This document shows, in pieces, positions 15,901 through 22,599 of a stretch of DNA of 27,418 bases. Below the pieces are notes generated by a model. The model was not told the DNA's origin. It worked only from the letters and a program-made list of their open reading frames with translations, and ran no database searches. A program made the translations under genes and the position numbers. Location of the stretch: the IMG/VR virus record IMGVR_UViG_3300045999_011132, positions 1-27,418 of that record; one strand, given 5' to 3'. This stretch comes from a virus. Within the stretch, counting starts at the first letter, position 1. Each line of letters opens with the position of its first letter.

Positions 15901-16666
15901 GGCGCTGCCTTACGACAGCAGCTACCAGATCAGCACCACGCCAATCGCTATCGAGCAAATCTTCACCTCGGGCAACATCATCCAAGACAGCCTGCAAGTC
16001 CAATACATCGACGCCGCCCAACGCGCCAACTTCCGCGCCTTGGTCACTTGGCGTGTCACCGTCGAAAACGATCTGCCGACACAAGCCTCCGCTTTGGTCG
16101 ACTGGGCCGACATCCCCGAAGGCAGCCGCTCCACGACCCAGCAAACCTTTGATCTAACCGACTTCTGCACCAATCGCGCCCAAGCACTAAGGACCGCACG
16201 GTTCCTGCTGAGCATCCGCCGCCGCGTCACTCACACCGTCAGCTTCAAAACAGTGCCCGACGCCCTCGGCATCCAACCCGGTTCCTACATCCGCGTCATC
16301 ACCGAAGCCACCACCTACAGCGCCACCAACAACGGAGGCATCACAGACGCTGGGACCTTGGTCAGCGTAACCTCCATCGCCAACGGGACCTACGACGCCC
16401 TGATCTATAACCCCAGCACTGGAGCTGTAACCGAGGAACGCATTACGATCCAAAACAACGCCGTCACAGATTCTGCTTTGCGCGGCTGTCTGTTTACGTT
16501 GCTCAGCCTCCAGACCAGCGCATCCGTTTATCAAGTGGAGCAGCTAACGCTGGACGAGGACGGCCTGGTAAATATCAGCGCTGTAGAAGTGCCCGTCGAT
16601 TCCACTGGCGTTAGCATTGTGGCTAAGGACGTGCTCACTGAAGCGAATTTCCGCGTACTGGAGTAA
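12815..16666 (+). CDS. Tail tip central hub protein (gpI/gpJ-like)
   Basis: A 1283-aa protein. ATG 12815 is the only usual start in this frame before clearly coding sequence (LYDPPLLPYEIALIEALG), so it overlaps the NlpC-like gene by 106 bases. Residues about 74-109 are hydrophobic (VPVVVAAAASAKTVATTIAV, then a second run ending ISILLAP), followed by 'IGPTRFNQTTSFDNISALAE' and 'YGQPIPIPFGKRGTG', which resembles the lambda gpI arrangement at the start of a gpJ-like hub. Residues about 880-1220 hold the hub part (YVNECLSNETLAEYYGMSTL, GQIRAWVPTGINVYRLIEQD, RFLLSIRRRVTHTVSFKTVP, GIQPGSYIRV). Such proteins form the tip through which DNA passes and usually contact the host receptor. Confidence 0.82.
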   Translation: MAEWHPIHKPLDFRSGLETGGKLYDPPLLPYEIALIEALGCSEEEYKTFARYAVQRTYVRPAEYENIPEIYAAMVPVVVAAAASAKTVATTIAVNVAIGIALTAISILLAPKAPALESPAKIKGKKLADQIGPTRFNQTTSFDNISALAEYGQPIPIPFGKRGTGADGALTGGLILAPALVWSRIYSYGSYQAFEGIYVAGEYGSEAPELGGIRVGTTALNSLGNRDFAVYWSSQLGENRPTPSRRIAGTDQGGASGTVGRQIFTAPTEDGQFSQGFSMAYTPQSDTSFGTAEPIHNGTAFRFNWEIISAPYAATEGPDNKDARVETQARRRKIAGSDADVLHRYADQPKEDIPQVGMPGVGRAYSRRMGFVAHNGTTYDNRTIVAVSENDTLVFEINGTNWKEFNQSDFKDTEVNVKDLKTSADSWRARASDLLAIGSKWIIGSSVWVVESRSPDTWKKGVTQQITFRCTAITGVATVGIPGTRTVREPLGGYEGSLFNPNKHCGAAFFNICRLHMASIRPVRRDAQVIEIGLRSQVWNRANGLCNFNAIPTPFKLHQLDKQDITLTTPRMDKYFERTSCFSIWVRPVQVYGQAQQPWRRMPQVFCVTGNAPVDQYNYIRIRPRQVGYYEYRFIPRTGSDIAINSIDTNQVVRLNANTGAEFGQDYATDYGAFRVTTNGDVVSIADIRLNDELVTDPQEASSVTTTQTTLPTALSQYDQSSNNGSIQQVVNAWLTEKLGYARDYPGRVRSATITFDKPGVGQIVFNVNATSVAGTLGVTIGQVYLNANRGNPYQWTNVSYNVISANGTWNTSHAFTVVIPVDNDFSRVGGYSAVNVAFAVTAVQAVSTVNSSTVSSAERVFEENSQVSDCSHYLELTKSNESGPEHQIVYVNECLSNETLAEYYGMSTLGFTVKSSGQLGGIGQIRAWVPTGINVYRLIEQDNKPSNLFADLVYYLLTSKSQGVGNVVPTELIDVESLTTTAQYLRANKIFFDGVVEDSDSLRSFLYDNAALQLCNFTIKNGRFGMMPALPYDSSYQISTTPIAIEQIFTSGNIIQDSLQVQYIDAAQRANFRALVTWRVTVENDLPTQASALVDWADIPEGSRSTTQQTFDLTDFCTNRAQALRTARFLLSIRRRVTHTVSFKTVPDALGIQPGSYIRVITEATTYSATNNGGITDAGTLVSVTSIANGTYDALIYNPSTGAVTEERITIQNNAVTDSALRGCLFTLLSLQTSASVYQVEQLTLDEDGLVNISAVEVPVDSTGVSIVAKDVLTEANFRVLE

Positions 16667-17040
16667 TGGCTTTTCCGACACTGACGCCAACCAGCCGCGA
16701 GTTCAGCCCTGGTGCGTGGCCCATCAAAAATTACAACTCACAATCCGGCGCTGAAATACGGATTTTGTACGGATCTCAACGTACCAACGCCAAGCTCGGT
16801 CTTAGCTACGAAAACGTAACTGACGCAAACGCCCAGCTCTTCATCGACGATTTCAATTCAAACATCGGCACACTTCGTACTTTCACGCTTCCTTCCGCTA
16901 CGCGAAACGGCTGGAACGGCAGTGCGGAAACTTTAGATGCGCCACCTGGCACAAAGTGGCGCTACGAAAGCGAGCCGCAAATTCGCTCAGTGAGACCCGG
17001 CCGTAGCAGCGTTACAGTGAATCTGGTGGCGGTGATCTAA
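16666..17040 (+). CDS. Minor tail protein (gpM-like)
   Basis: A 124-aa protein whose ATG overlaps the hub stop (TAATG). 'FPTLTPTSREFSPGAWPIKN' at the start, 'R-I-L-Y-G-S-Q-R-T-N-A-K-L-G-L-S-Y' in the middle, 'GTLRTFTLPSATRNGWNG' and 'WRYESEPQIRSVRPGRSSVT' at the end follow the pattern of small gpM-like minor tail proteins that form an early tip ring. In lambda this gene is upstream of L and K; here it follows the hub, so the order is rearranged. No signal peptide or membrane segment is visible. Tight coupling with both neighbours suggests joint assembly in the tip. Confidence 0.68.
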   Translation: MAFPTLTPTSREFSPGAWPIKNYNSQSGAEIRILYGSQRTNAKLGLSYENVTDANAQLFIDDFNSNIGTLRTFTLPSATRNGWNGSAETLDAPPGTKWRYESEPQIRSVRPGRSSVTVNLVAVI

Positions 17041-17465
17041 TGGCTAAGGTTTATACCGGACGCGACGGCCGCCTGCTGATCGACGGCATCGAACAGATCA
17101 AGGTCAGTAACTGGACCTTGACTGGTTCTCTTGAAGTGCTGGAGACCACCACGCTTGGCGAATCACAACGCAGTTACGCACCAGGCGTCCAAGAGTTCAA
17201 CGGCAGCGCCACACTGCTGTATTACAAAGACGACGCAGGCCGCAACGACGCCGCCACAGCTTTGAAGAGAGTGCTGCGTGTTGCTGGCGTATCCAGCAGC
17301 GATACCGTCACAATGCGTCTGCGTTTGGTGGATGGCAACACAAACAGCGACGTGCAACTGACTGCTTATATCACCAGCGTCTCGTTTGGTGCCAGCGTGG
17401 GTGAAGTCAGCTCTGCCCAGATCAGCTTCCAAGCCACTGGTGCACTCACAGCGGTGACAATCTGA
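17040..17465 (+). CDS. Tail-tube-like minor tail protein (first of two)
   Basis: A 141-aa protein starting at an ATG that overlaps the gpM-like stop. It has the strand-helix-strand pattern of tube subunits: 'VYTGRDGRLLIDGIEQIKVS', 'NWTLTGSLEVLETTTLGESQ', a hydrophobic strand 'FNGSATLLYYKDD', and C-terminal 'AYITSVSFGASVGEVSSAQI' then 'SFQATGAL'. The 'E-x-L-E-T-T-T-L-G' and 'G-E-V-x-x-A-x-I-S-F-Q' parts are those of a TP901-1/gpV-like tube fold. Since the major tube gene is at 5391, this one probably makes a special ring near the tip. It starts the downstream pair of tube-like proteins. Confidence 0.65.
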   Translation: MAKVYTGRDGRLLIDGIEQIKVSNWTLTGSLEVLETTTLGESQRSYAPGVQEFNGSATLLYYKDDAGRNDAATALKRVLRVAGVSSSDTVTMRLRLVDGNTNSDVQLTAYITSVSFGASVGEVSSAQISFQATGALTAVTI

Positions 17466-18361
17466 TGGGCATCTACCTCGGCAATGTCGGCAATATTGAG
17501 CTGACCCGCTTGTCGCTTGAAGGCAGCAAAGAGTCTGTGGTCAATCCGTCAGACGTCAATGCCGCTCGCGATCGATTTAGCTTTGATTTTGACCCTAGTT
17601 ATTTAATCAGTGGTGACCTAGTTGAGATTGCCACAACAGATGGCACGAATCTTGATTTCGTCGCCGCAAGTGGATGGGCGAATAATACTGTTCAGCCAAG
17701 TGGAAATTGGTATGCATTTATTGATGAGCTAGGCGGTATTCGTCTGTACACAAACTTTGACGACAGCCTTGAGGGCGCCAGTGCCGGCCTCGTGGCTCTC
17801 AATGCAATTGCTCGCAATATTCCAATCAGAGTCACAGTGCGCGATCGTGACGCGCGATTGCTTGGGTGTGTATCTGACTATGAAATTAATACAACGCGAG
17901 AAACGGTCGATGTCACTGTATTGAGCGATGAATATAGGCAGCAATACAGTAGCCTGATCACTGGCAGCGGTCGCTTAACCGCTCAATGGGATTACGTAAA
18001 AGAAGGCAATACAGAGCCGGTCAACTATCTGATGCAGCTTGTATTGCGCACAGAGGTTGGCTCGTCATTCCACGCAAAATTTTTCATTAAATCTGCCGGT
18101 ACACGCGCGTCCGGTGGCTCGTTTGATTCCGCTCAAATCAATGACGCATTGTGGTGGGAGTTCGATGGCTTGATCACATCTAGCGCTACAAGTTTTGCAT
18201 CAGGCAATATCATCGTCAGTTCTGTCGATTTCGTTGCAACTGGTCCTATCAGGCTGCGGGCCAAGACACGCACAACCGAATACTTGCTCCAAGAATCTGG
18301 AGATAAATTCAAGCTTGAGCAAGATGGCACCTCATTCTTGCTTTTGGAGCAATCCGACTGA
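17465..18361 (+). CDS. Tail-tube-like minor tail protein (second of two)
   Basis: A 298-aa protein in TGATG overlap with the previous gene. 'MGIYLGNVGNIELTRLSLEG', then 'FSFDFDPSYLISGDLVEIAT', 'LGCVSDYEINTTRETVDVTV' and 'LITGSGRLTAQWDYV' resemble tube or tail-spacer proteins with a two-part beta fold; the 'NTTRETVDVT...GSG' element parallels the 'ETTTLG...GSA' of its neighbour. The C-terminal 35 residues hold a near-repeat (YLLQESGDKFKLEQDGTSFL, LLEQSD) that looks like a small beta tail. From about 17560 the DNA is more A/T-ending than its flanks. It probably belongs to the tip; its exact place is unknown. A hairpin covers its stop codon. Confidence 0.6.
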   Translation: MGIYLGNVGNIELTRLSLEGSKESVVNPSDVNAARDRFSFDFDPSYLISGDLVEIATTDGTNLDFVAASGWANNTVQPSGNWYAFIDELGGIRLYTNFDDSLEGASAGLVALNAIARNIPIRVTVRDRDARLLGCVSDYEINTTRETVDVTVLSDEYRQQYSSLITGSGRLTAQWDYVKEGNTEPVNYLMQLVLRTEVGSSFHAKFFIKSAGTRASGGSFDSAQINDALWWEFDGLITSSATSFASGNIIVSSVDFVATGPIRLRAKTRTTEYLLQESGDKFKLEQDGTSFLLLEQSD

Positions 18362-18378
18362 CACTAAACTGGTGTCAG
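18358..18378 (+). other. Perfect 7-bp hairpin over the stop codon of the tube-like gene
   Basis: CTGACAC (18358-18364) and GTGTCAG (18372-18378) form a perfect stem with a 7-nt loop; the TGA stop (18359-18361) is in the 5' arm. No U tract follows, so it is not a standard terminator. It may protect or process the mRNA ahead of the fibre genes. Confidence 0.45.
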
Positions 18379-18413
18379 GCCATGCCTACCAGCACTTATA
18401 GCCGTACATCACC

Positions 18414-20087
18414 ATGGCAGACCTCAGGATCACCGAATTAGCAGCGCTCTCCAGCGGTGACCTGGCTGCAGGTGACTTTCTGGCAGTCGCTGATATCAGC
18501 GCTAGTGAAACCAAAAAAATTACCGTTACTGACTTCACCGGCAAAGCGGTCACGCTGATCGCTGACGCCACCATTCCTGGCGCCAAGATCCTGTTTGGAT
18601 CGCAACAAATTGCCGGATCAACCCTCGTCAATGGCGCCGTTGGGGAAGCCCAGCTTGCTGCTGATGCTGTAACAGCCGCCAAACTCGCTGACGAATCAAG
18701 CGTCGACCTTGTAACCACCCTGCCCGCCAGCGGTGCTTTCGTGGGTCAGATCGCGCTCGACACCGACGATAGCAAGATCTATTGCTGGAACGGCAGCACT
18801 TGGGTCAGCATCAAGGCCGCAGGCAGCATCAACACCGTTGTCGGTGACACAGCCGGCATCGTCAACCTGACCGTCACCACATCCGGTGATCAGGTCACGA
18901 TCACAACTTCACTGGACGCTACTGGCGCAGCAGCGCAATTCCTCGCCGGTCCAACTGCCGGAGCTGGCGCAGTCACCTACCGCACGATTGCAGCCGGCGA
19001 TCTCCCTACAGCGACCACCGGCGCCAAAGGCGCTGTTGTCGTCAACGGCAATGGCCTGACAATGAGCGGCGACACTATCGCCATCAACAACACGGTCACC
19101 GCCGAAACAAGCAATTACCACGTCGTCCAGTACAACGCCAAGGGTCTGGTCACCGGCGGCCGGCAAATTATCGCGGCTGACGTTCCAGTCGCCACAGCCA
19201 GCAGCATCGGTGTAGTTAAGCCTGGTTCCGGTCTCGGTGTCGACGGCGCTGGAACACTTGACCACACCAACTCAATCACTCCGGCAAGCGCTGCCAAGGT
19301 CACCTACGACAGCCAAGGTCACATTGTTGCTGCACTGGCACTGTCCGCAACAGATATTCCCGAACTAGACGCCAGCAAAATCACGACGGGCACGTTTGCA
19401 TCAGCGCGGCTTGCTGCCAATAGCGTCACGGCAGAACAGCTTGCTGACTACGGCATCGCGCAAGTCAGTAGCAGCCAGCCAGTTCCTGAGTTTGCGGGTC
19501 AGCTCTGGATCAACCCCACCGACCGCACGGCTTATGTCTGGGTCGGCCAGGTTTCTCCGGCGCAGGGCTACTACCTTCCCCTCAACAATGAGTTTGGCGC
19601 CCAAGCCAACCTCCGCTTTGGTGGTACGTACAACGCAAACACCAACACAATCGCCAGCCTTAATACCTATGGCGCATCGGCAGGTCTGACTGTTGGTTCT
19701 GCACTAGTTGCTCCAACCGCCGCAAGTTCTGGTCTCTACTTGCTGGTCACAACAACAGGCACTGGTACCGCGCCGGCTCCTGCAGTTTCGCTGGACGTCG
19801 GTGACTGGATTTTGAGCCCCGGCTCTGGCACGACGTGGACTCACGTCAATATCGTTGGCGCAGGCATCAGCGTGATCGACGCTGGCGACGTCACATTTAA
19901 TGGTGCCGCTCTAACGCCAGCCATGACCGGCGTGGCAGACGCCGAAGCTGCACTAACAACACTTTGGGGTCGCGTTCAAATCGCAACCACATCAACCGTT
20001 GGTGTAGTACTTGAGAGCACTGAAATCACGGTCAATAACAGCACTGGGTTGATGGAAGTCGGAGTGGTCAATGAAGGCACCTACTGA
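18414..20087 (+). CDS. Tail fibre protein (first fibre)
   Basis: A 557-aa protein starting at ATG 18414, 52 bases after the previous gene. 'MADLRITELAALSSGDLAAG' followed by 'DFLAVADISASETKKITVTD' is the usual start of fibres and adhesins attached to siphovirus tips. The middle is Ala/Thr/Gly/Val rich with short strand repeats ('AAKVTYDSQGHIVAALALSA', 'TDIPELDASKITTGTFASAR'), typical of trimeric fibrous proteins, and 'GQLWINPTDRTAYVWVG' resembles carbohydrate- or fibre-associated repeats. No C-terminal chaperone domain is present, so it may be a shaft or adaptor carrying the second fibre. The codons are C-ending throughout. Its stop overlaps the next small gene (TGATG). Confidence 0.78.
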   Translation: MADLRITELAALSSGDLAAGDFLAVADISASETKKITVTDFTGKAVTLIADATIPGAKILFGSQQIAGSTLVNGAVGEAQLAADAVTAAKLADESSVDLVTTLPASGAFVGQIALDTDDSKIYCWNGSTWVSIKAAGSINTVVGDTAGIVNLTVTTSGDQVTITTSLDATGAAAQFLAGPTAGAGAVTYRTIAAGDLPTATTGAKGAVVVNGNGLTMSGDTIAINNTVTAETSNYHVVQYNAKGLVTGGRQIIAADVPVATASSIGVVKPGSGLGVDGAGTLDHTNSITPASAAKVTYDSQGHIVAALALSATDIPELDASKITTGTFASARLAANSVTAEQLADYGIAQVSSSQPVPEFAGQLWINPTDRTAYVWVGQVSPAQGYYLPLNNEFGAQANLRFGGTYNANTNTIASLNTYGASAGLTVGSALVAPTAASSGLYLLVTTTGTGTAPAPAVSLDVGDWILSPGSGTTWTHVNIVGAGISVIDAGDVTFNGAALTPAMTGVADAEAALTTLWGRVQIATTSTVGVVLESTEITVNNSTGLMEVGVVNEGTY

Positions 20088-20245
20088 TGTCGAGCTTCAA
20101 TTACAACGGCGAGTACCTCCCACGCGGTGGCATTGAAGGCGAAATACTGATCAAAGTCAGCAACGCTGACTATTACGTGCAGTACAAAACGCTGCCCGAA
20201 ATCTTCGACGAATACGACATTGTGATCGACGAGGGTGAGTATTAG
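20087..20245 (+). CDS. Small acidic protein between two fibre genes
   Basis: ATG 20087 overlaps the stop of the first fibre gene; the frame ends at TAG 20243-20245 and encodes 52 aa: MSSFNYNGEYLPRGGIEGEI, then 'LIKVSNADYYVQYKTLPEIF' and 'DEYDIVIDEGEY'. It is rich in Tyr, Asp and Glu, has alternating strand-like residues, and shows good codon use. The last residues are a strongly acidic tail. Its coupling to both fibres suggests a fibre assembly or attachment factor, but I know no characterised relative. A clear Shine-Dalgarno for the next gene follows it. Confidence 0.6.
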   Translation: MSSFNYNGEYLPRGGIEGEILIKVSNADYYVQYKTLPEIFDEYDIVIDEGEY

Positions 20246-20286
20246 TAGACTGCCTGAGTAACGCCGTCCCAGAGGGGAGTTAAGGC

Positions 20287-22239
20287 ATGGCTACTTGGCA
20301 GCATCTCCGTAGCAGCACCGCAAACAAGCGCCCCACCACCAGCTTGGCTGACGGGCGAATTGCGATCAACACGAACACCGCAAGCCCCGGTCTCTTTTTC
20401 AAGGATTCCGCTGGCACAGGCATCGTCAAAGTAGGCCCGGTGCACGTCGGCACCACGGCACCAAACAGTGTGCCGGCTTCTGGCGGAAGCAGCGGAAACT
20501 ACACAGGTGAGCAGTGGCTGGACACGAGTGTGTCCCCTGCTCAGATGAAAGTCTGGAACGGCAGCACCTGGGTCGGCATCGTCGCCGACGAACTGCCTGT
20601 CTCCAAACTGCAAGACGGTGCTGCCCGCCAGCTCATCCAGACCGATGCTGCCGGCACCGGTGTCGAGTGGACCAGCAACGTCGACGTGCCTGGCACACTT
20701 GATGTAACCAGCACCGCAACATTCGACAGCATTGCGCAGTATCCACTTGGGAGTGCTGCGGCTCCGACGCTGACATTCACTGGAGACAACAACACCGGCA
20801 TTTACTCCCCCGGCGCAGATCAAGTAGCCATCTCGACTAATGGCACTCAGCGCCTAGTGATTGATTCGAGCGGCAACATCAACATTGATAGCAATACGCT
20901 CTACGTTGATGCCACGAATAACAGGGTAGGTCTGGGGACTAGTTCGCCTAGTCAGTTGTTGACAACCGTTGGTAATATCAAAATCGCAGGCGCTCAAGCA
21001 AGTGATAACGCCAAGCTTTGCCTCACGAGAACGGATAGATCATGGAGCATCAACAATGAAACTGATTTGCGTTTCTACAATGGAAGCGGCGACACCGACT
21101 CTCCACCTACGGCAAGTGTAGTATTTAGTAGCTTAGGCAACGTAGGGATTGGCACTACTTCAGTTAGCTCACGCCTTCACGTTCTCAATCCATCCGGCGG
21201 TGCTGGAACTACTGAAGTATCAACAATCGAGCGCGATAATACTGGCTATTTCTTTAAGCTCTATCGCAATGCTGGGAGCGGCAATGCTGGTGGACTGATT
21301 GGCGCTGACAGCGCTGGGACTTACTACACGGGCGGCCATAACACTCAGAACATGCTCTACATTGACGGCGGTAATGCTGTCATGCAGTTCTACACTAACA
21401 ACCTAGAAAGAGGTCGCTGGGATTCAAGTGGTCGTTTTTTAGTTGGCACGTCTAGTGCGTCTGATGCTTCTAAGTTTGTTGTTCAAGGGCAAGTTGGAGC
21501 AAATGCTGGCCAAATGAGCATCAGGCGTAATGCGGCTGGTGCAGACGCTCAAACGCTTGGAACACTCAGTTTTGACGATAGCTCTGGAAATGAAGGCGCC
21601 CGCATTCAAGCGATTGGCGATGCAGCGTGGACTTCAGGATCTGACCATCCAACAAGACTAGTGTTCTCCACTACTGCGGATGGGGCGTCTTCTCCGACGG
21701 AAAGGATGAGGATTCCTTCTTCGGGTGGGCTCTTGCTAAATACCACCTCAAGAATTAATGATGGATTGGCAACGATTGGGTTCCAGGGCTCAATCCAAAA
21801 GGGCTTGGTCCTCAATGATACAGACCCTGCAAATACAAGACAATTTATTGGGTTTCATATCAGTGGCACCACTCAAATAGGATTCATCGCAAACAGTAAC
21901 AATACTGGAGTTACTTACAGTACCGCCTCCGACTACCGCCTCAAGGAAAATGTTGTCCCGCTGACTGGCGCTGTTGATCGACTTAATCAGCTCCAGGTCC
22001 ACCGCTTCAATTTCATCGCGGATCCTGACACCACGGTTGACGGCTTCATCGCTCACGAAGCCCAAGCCGTGGTTCCTGAGTGCGTCACTGGCACCAAGGA
22101 TGAGGTTGATGAGGAAGGCAATCCTGTTTACCAAGGCATCGACCAGTCCAAGCTGGTGCCGTTGCTGACTGCTGCGCTGCAGGAAGCGTTGGCTGAAATC
22201 GAAAGTCTCAAGGCTCGTGTTACTGCGCTAGAGCCATAA
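20287..22239 (+). CDS. Tail fibre / receptor-binding protein with S74 autoprocessing chaperone domain
   Basis: A 650-aa protein starting at ATG 20287 with a strong purine-rich ribosome site (AGAGGGGAG, 20271-20279). The N-terminus (WQHLRSSTANKRPTTSLADG, 'RIAINTNTASPGLFFKDSAG') is an attachment domain of the same general type as Mtd_N. The central part (about residues 200-545) is repeat-rich and strand-forming (VGIGTTSVSSRLHVLNPSGG, RFLVGTSSAS). The C-terminal 103 residues are a Peptidase_S74 intramolecular chaperone: the Ser548-Lys553 dyad in ASDYRLKEN has the same spacing as in characterised endosialidase and GP12-like domains, and 'DGFIAHEAQ' and a final coiled coil (ALAEIESLKARVTALEP) follow. 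It should trimerise the fibre and then cut itself off before Ser548. Confidence 0.88.
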   Translation: MATWQHLRSSTANKRPTTSLADGRIAINTNTASPGLFFKDSAGTGIVKVGPVHVGTTAPNSVPASGGSSGNYTGEQWLDTSVSPAQMKVWNGSTWVGIVADELPVSKLQDGAARQLIQTDAAGTGVEWTSNVDVPGTLDVTSTATFDSIAQYPLGSAAAPTLTFTGDNNTGIYSPGADQVAISTNGTQRLVIDSSGNINIDSNTLYVDATNNRVGLGTSSPSQLLTTVGNIKIAGAQASDNAKLCLTRTDRSWSINNETDLRFYNGSGDTDSPPTASVVFSSLGNVGIGTTSVSSRLHVLNPSGGAGTTEVSTIERDNTGYFFKLYRNAGSGNAGGLIGADSAGTYYTGGHNTQNMLYIDGGNAVMQFYTNNLERGRWDSSGRFLVGTSSASDASKFVVQGQVGANAGQMSIRRNAAGADAQTLGTLSFDDSSGNEGARIQAIGDAAWTSGSDHPTRLVFSTTADGASSPTERMRIPSSGGLLLNTTSRINDGLATIGFQGSIQKGLVLNDTDPANTRQFIGFHISGTTQIGFIANSNNTGVTYSTASDYRLKENVVPLTGAVDRLNQLQVHRFNFIADPDTTVDGFIAHEAQAVVPECVTGTKDEVDEEGNPVYQGIDQSKLVPLLTAALQEALAEIESLKARVTALEP

Positions 22240-22255
22240 GACCTACTCACATCGA

Positions 22256-22289
22256 GGGCTGGCGAACTTGTAACCAGCCCTTACAAGTT
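22256..22289. repeat. Interlocked inverted repeats; candidate integrase core site (attP)
   Basis: Seen: arm A GGGCTGG (22256-22262), arm B AACTTGTAA (22265-22273), arm A' CCAGCCC (22274-22280), arm B' TTACAAGTT (22281-22289). A/A' and B/B' are each perfect and interleaved, and only two of the 34 bases are unpaired in both. B/B' is a 9-bp inverted repeat around exactly 7 bp, which is the geometry of a lambda-type Int core site (two core-binding sites flanking a 7-bp overlap), and the right arm read leftward is CAACTTGTA, close to the lambda core consensus CAACTTNNT. Alternatives are two mutually exclusive RNA hairpins or a weak terminator. Confidence 0.45.
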
Positions 22290-22327
22290 GAACTATCTGG
22301 AATCTCCAAATGGTTGGGCTCAGCATT

Positions 22328-22357
22328 AAAAAGCGGCAGGATGTCACCCCCGCCGCT
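22328..22357 (-). terminator. Leftward Rho-independent terminator
   Basis: On the minus strand AGCGGCGGG (22357-22349) pairs with CCTGCCGCT (22340-22332) through nine positions (one G-U), with an 8-nt loop, followed by a T run from 22332 to 22328. The stop codon of the likely leftward gene lies in the loop. On the plus strand the A tract precedes the hairpin and no U tract follows, so it faces left. Confidence 0.75.
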
Positions 22358-22523
22358 CTTGCAACTGGATCTCACCCCAGTCGCTTTGCTGGTTTCTGTC
22401 AGCCGCAGGACTGTAGCACGTGGTAGCCTTGGTGAAGCGGCCAGTTTTGGTTCGCTCTAAGTCCTGCTCCGGCAGGCCAGGGGACTGATCACCCCTGCCC
22501 GTTAGCGGTCGCGGATTCGCCAA
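22344..22523 (-). CDS. Likely small leftward protein, unknown function
   Basis: A 59-aa frame on the minus strand, starting at TTG (22523-22521) and ending at TGA (22346-22344). The C-terminal part looks like a conserved protein: ERTKTGRFTKATTCYSPAAD, then 'RNQQSDWGEIQLQERRG', with a dense mix of W, C, Y, D, R and Q that random antisense sequence rarely gives. It ends inside a leftward terminator, which supports transcription in this direction, and it is the only leftward gene among the late genes except perhaps at the right edge. The N-terminal part (MANPRPLTGRGDQSPGLPEQ) is Pro/Gly rich and the start is uncertain; no ribosome site is obvious. The same frame upstream is closed by a TAA at 22574-22572. 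I do not know its function; a regulator expressed at another time than the late genes is one possibility. Confidence 0.55.
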   Translation of the reverse strand: MANPRPLTGRGDQSPGLPEQDLERTKTGRFTKATTCYSPAADRNQQSDWGEIQLQERRG

Positions 22524-22584
22524 GACTGCCGAGGTAGCCGAGCCCCTGGGAAACCGGGGGCTTTGGTGTGCTTAGGCGAATTCC
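22405..22584. repeat. Cluster of strong hairpins
   Basis: Three nested or adjacent inverted repeats: GCAGGACT (22405-22412) with AGTCCTGC (22460-22467), 8 bp perfect; CAGGGG (22478-22483) with CCCCTG (22492-22497); and a long stem (22513-22524 with 22571-22584, two small bulges) enclosing a 9-bp hairpin (22541-22549 with 22554-22562) closed by a GAAA tetraloop. They partly lie within and upstream of the leftward gene. A structured RNA in either direction is possible. A tRNA was considered for 22405-22467, but at 63 bases and without D or T arms it does not fit. Confidence 0.4.
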
Positions 22585-22599
22585 TTGACCTGCGTGGTA

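Noticed and set aside
22341-22460. 39-codon rightward frame starting MSPPPLLQLD
   Set aside because: Leu/Val/Ser/Arg text typical of antisense to a coding strand; the leftward frame across the same DNA is more protein-like and has a terminator.
22405-22467. tRNA gene with GCAGGAC acceptor stem
   Set aside because: Only about 63 bases, no D or T stem, no clear anticodon arm; treated as a plain hairpin.
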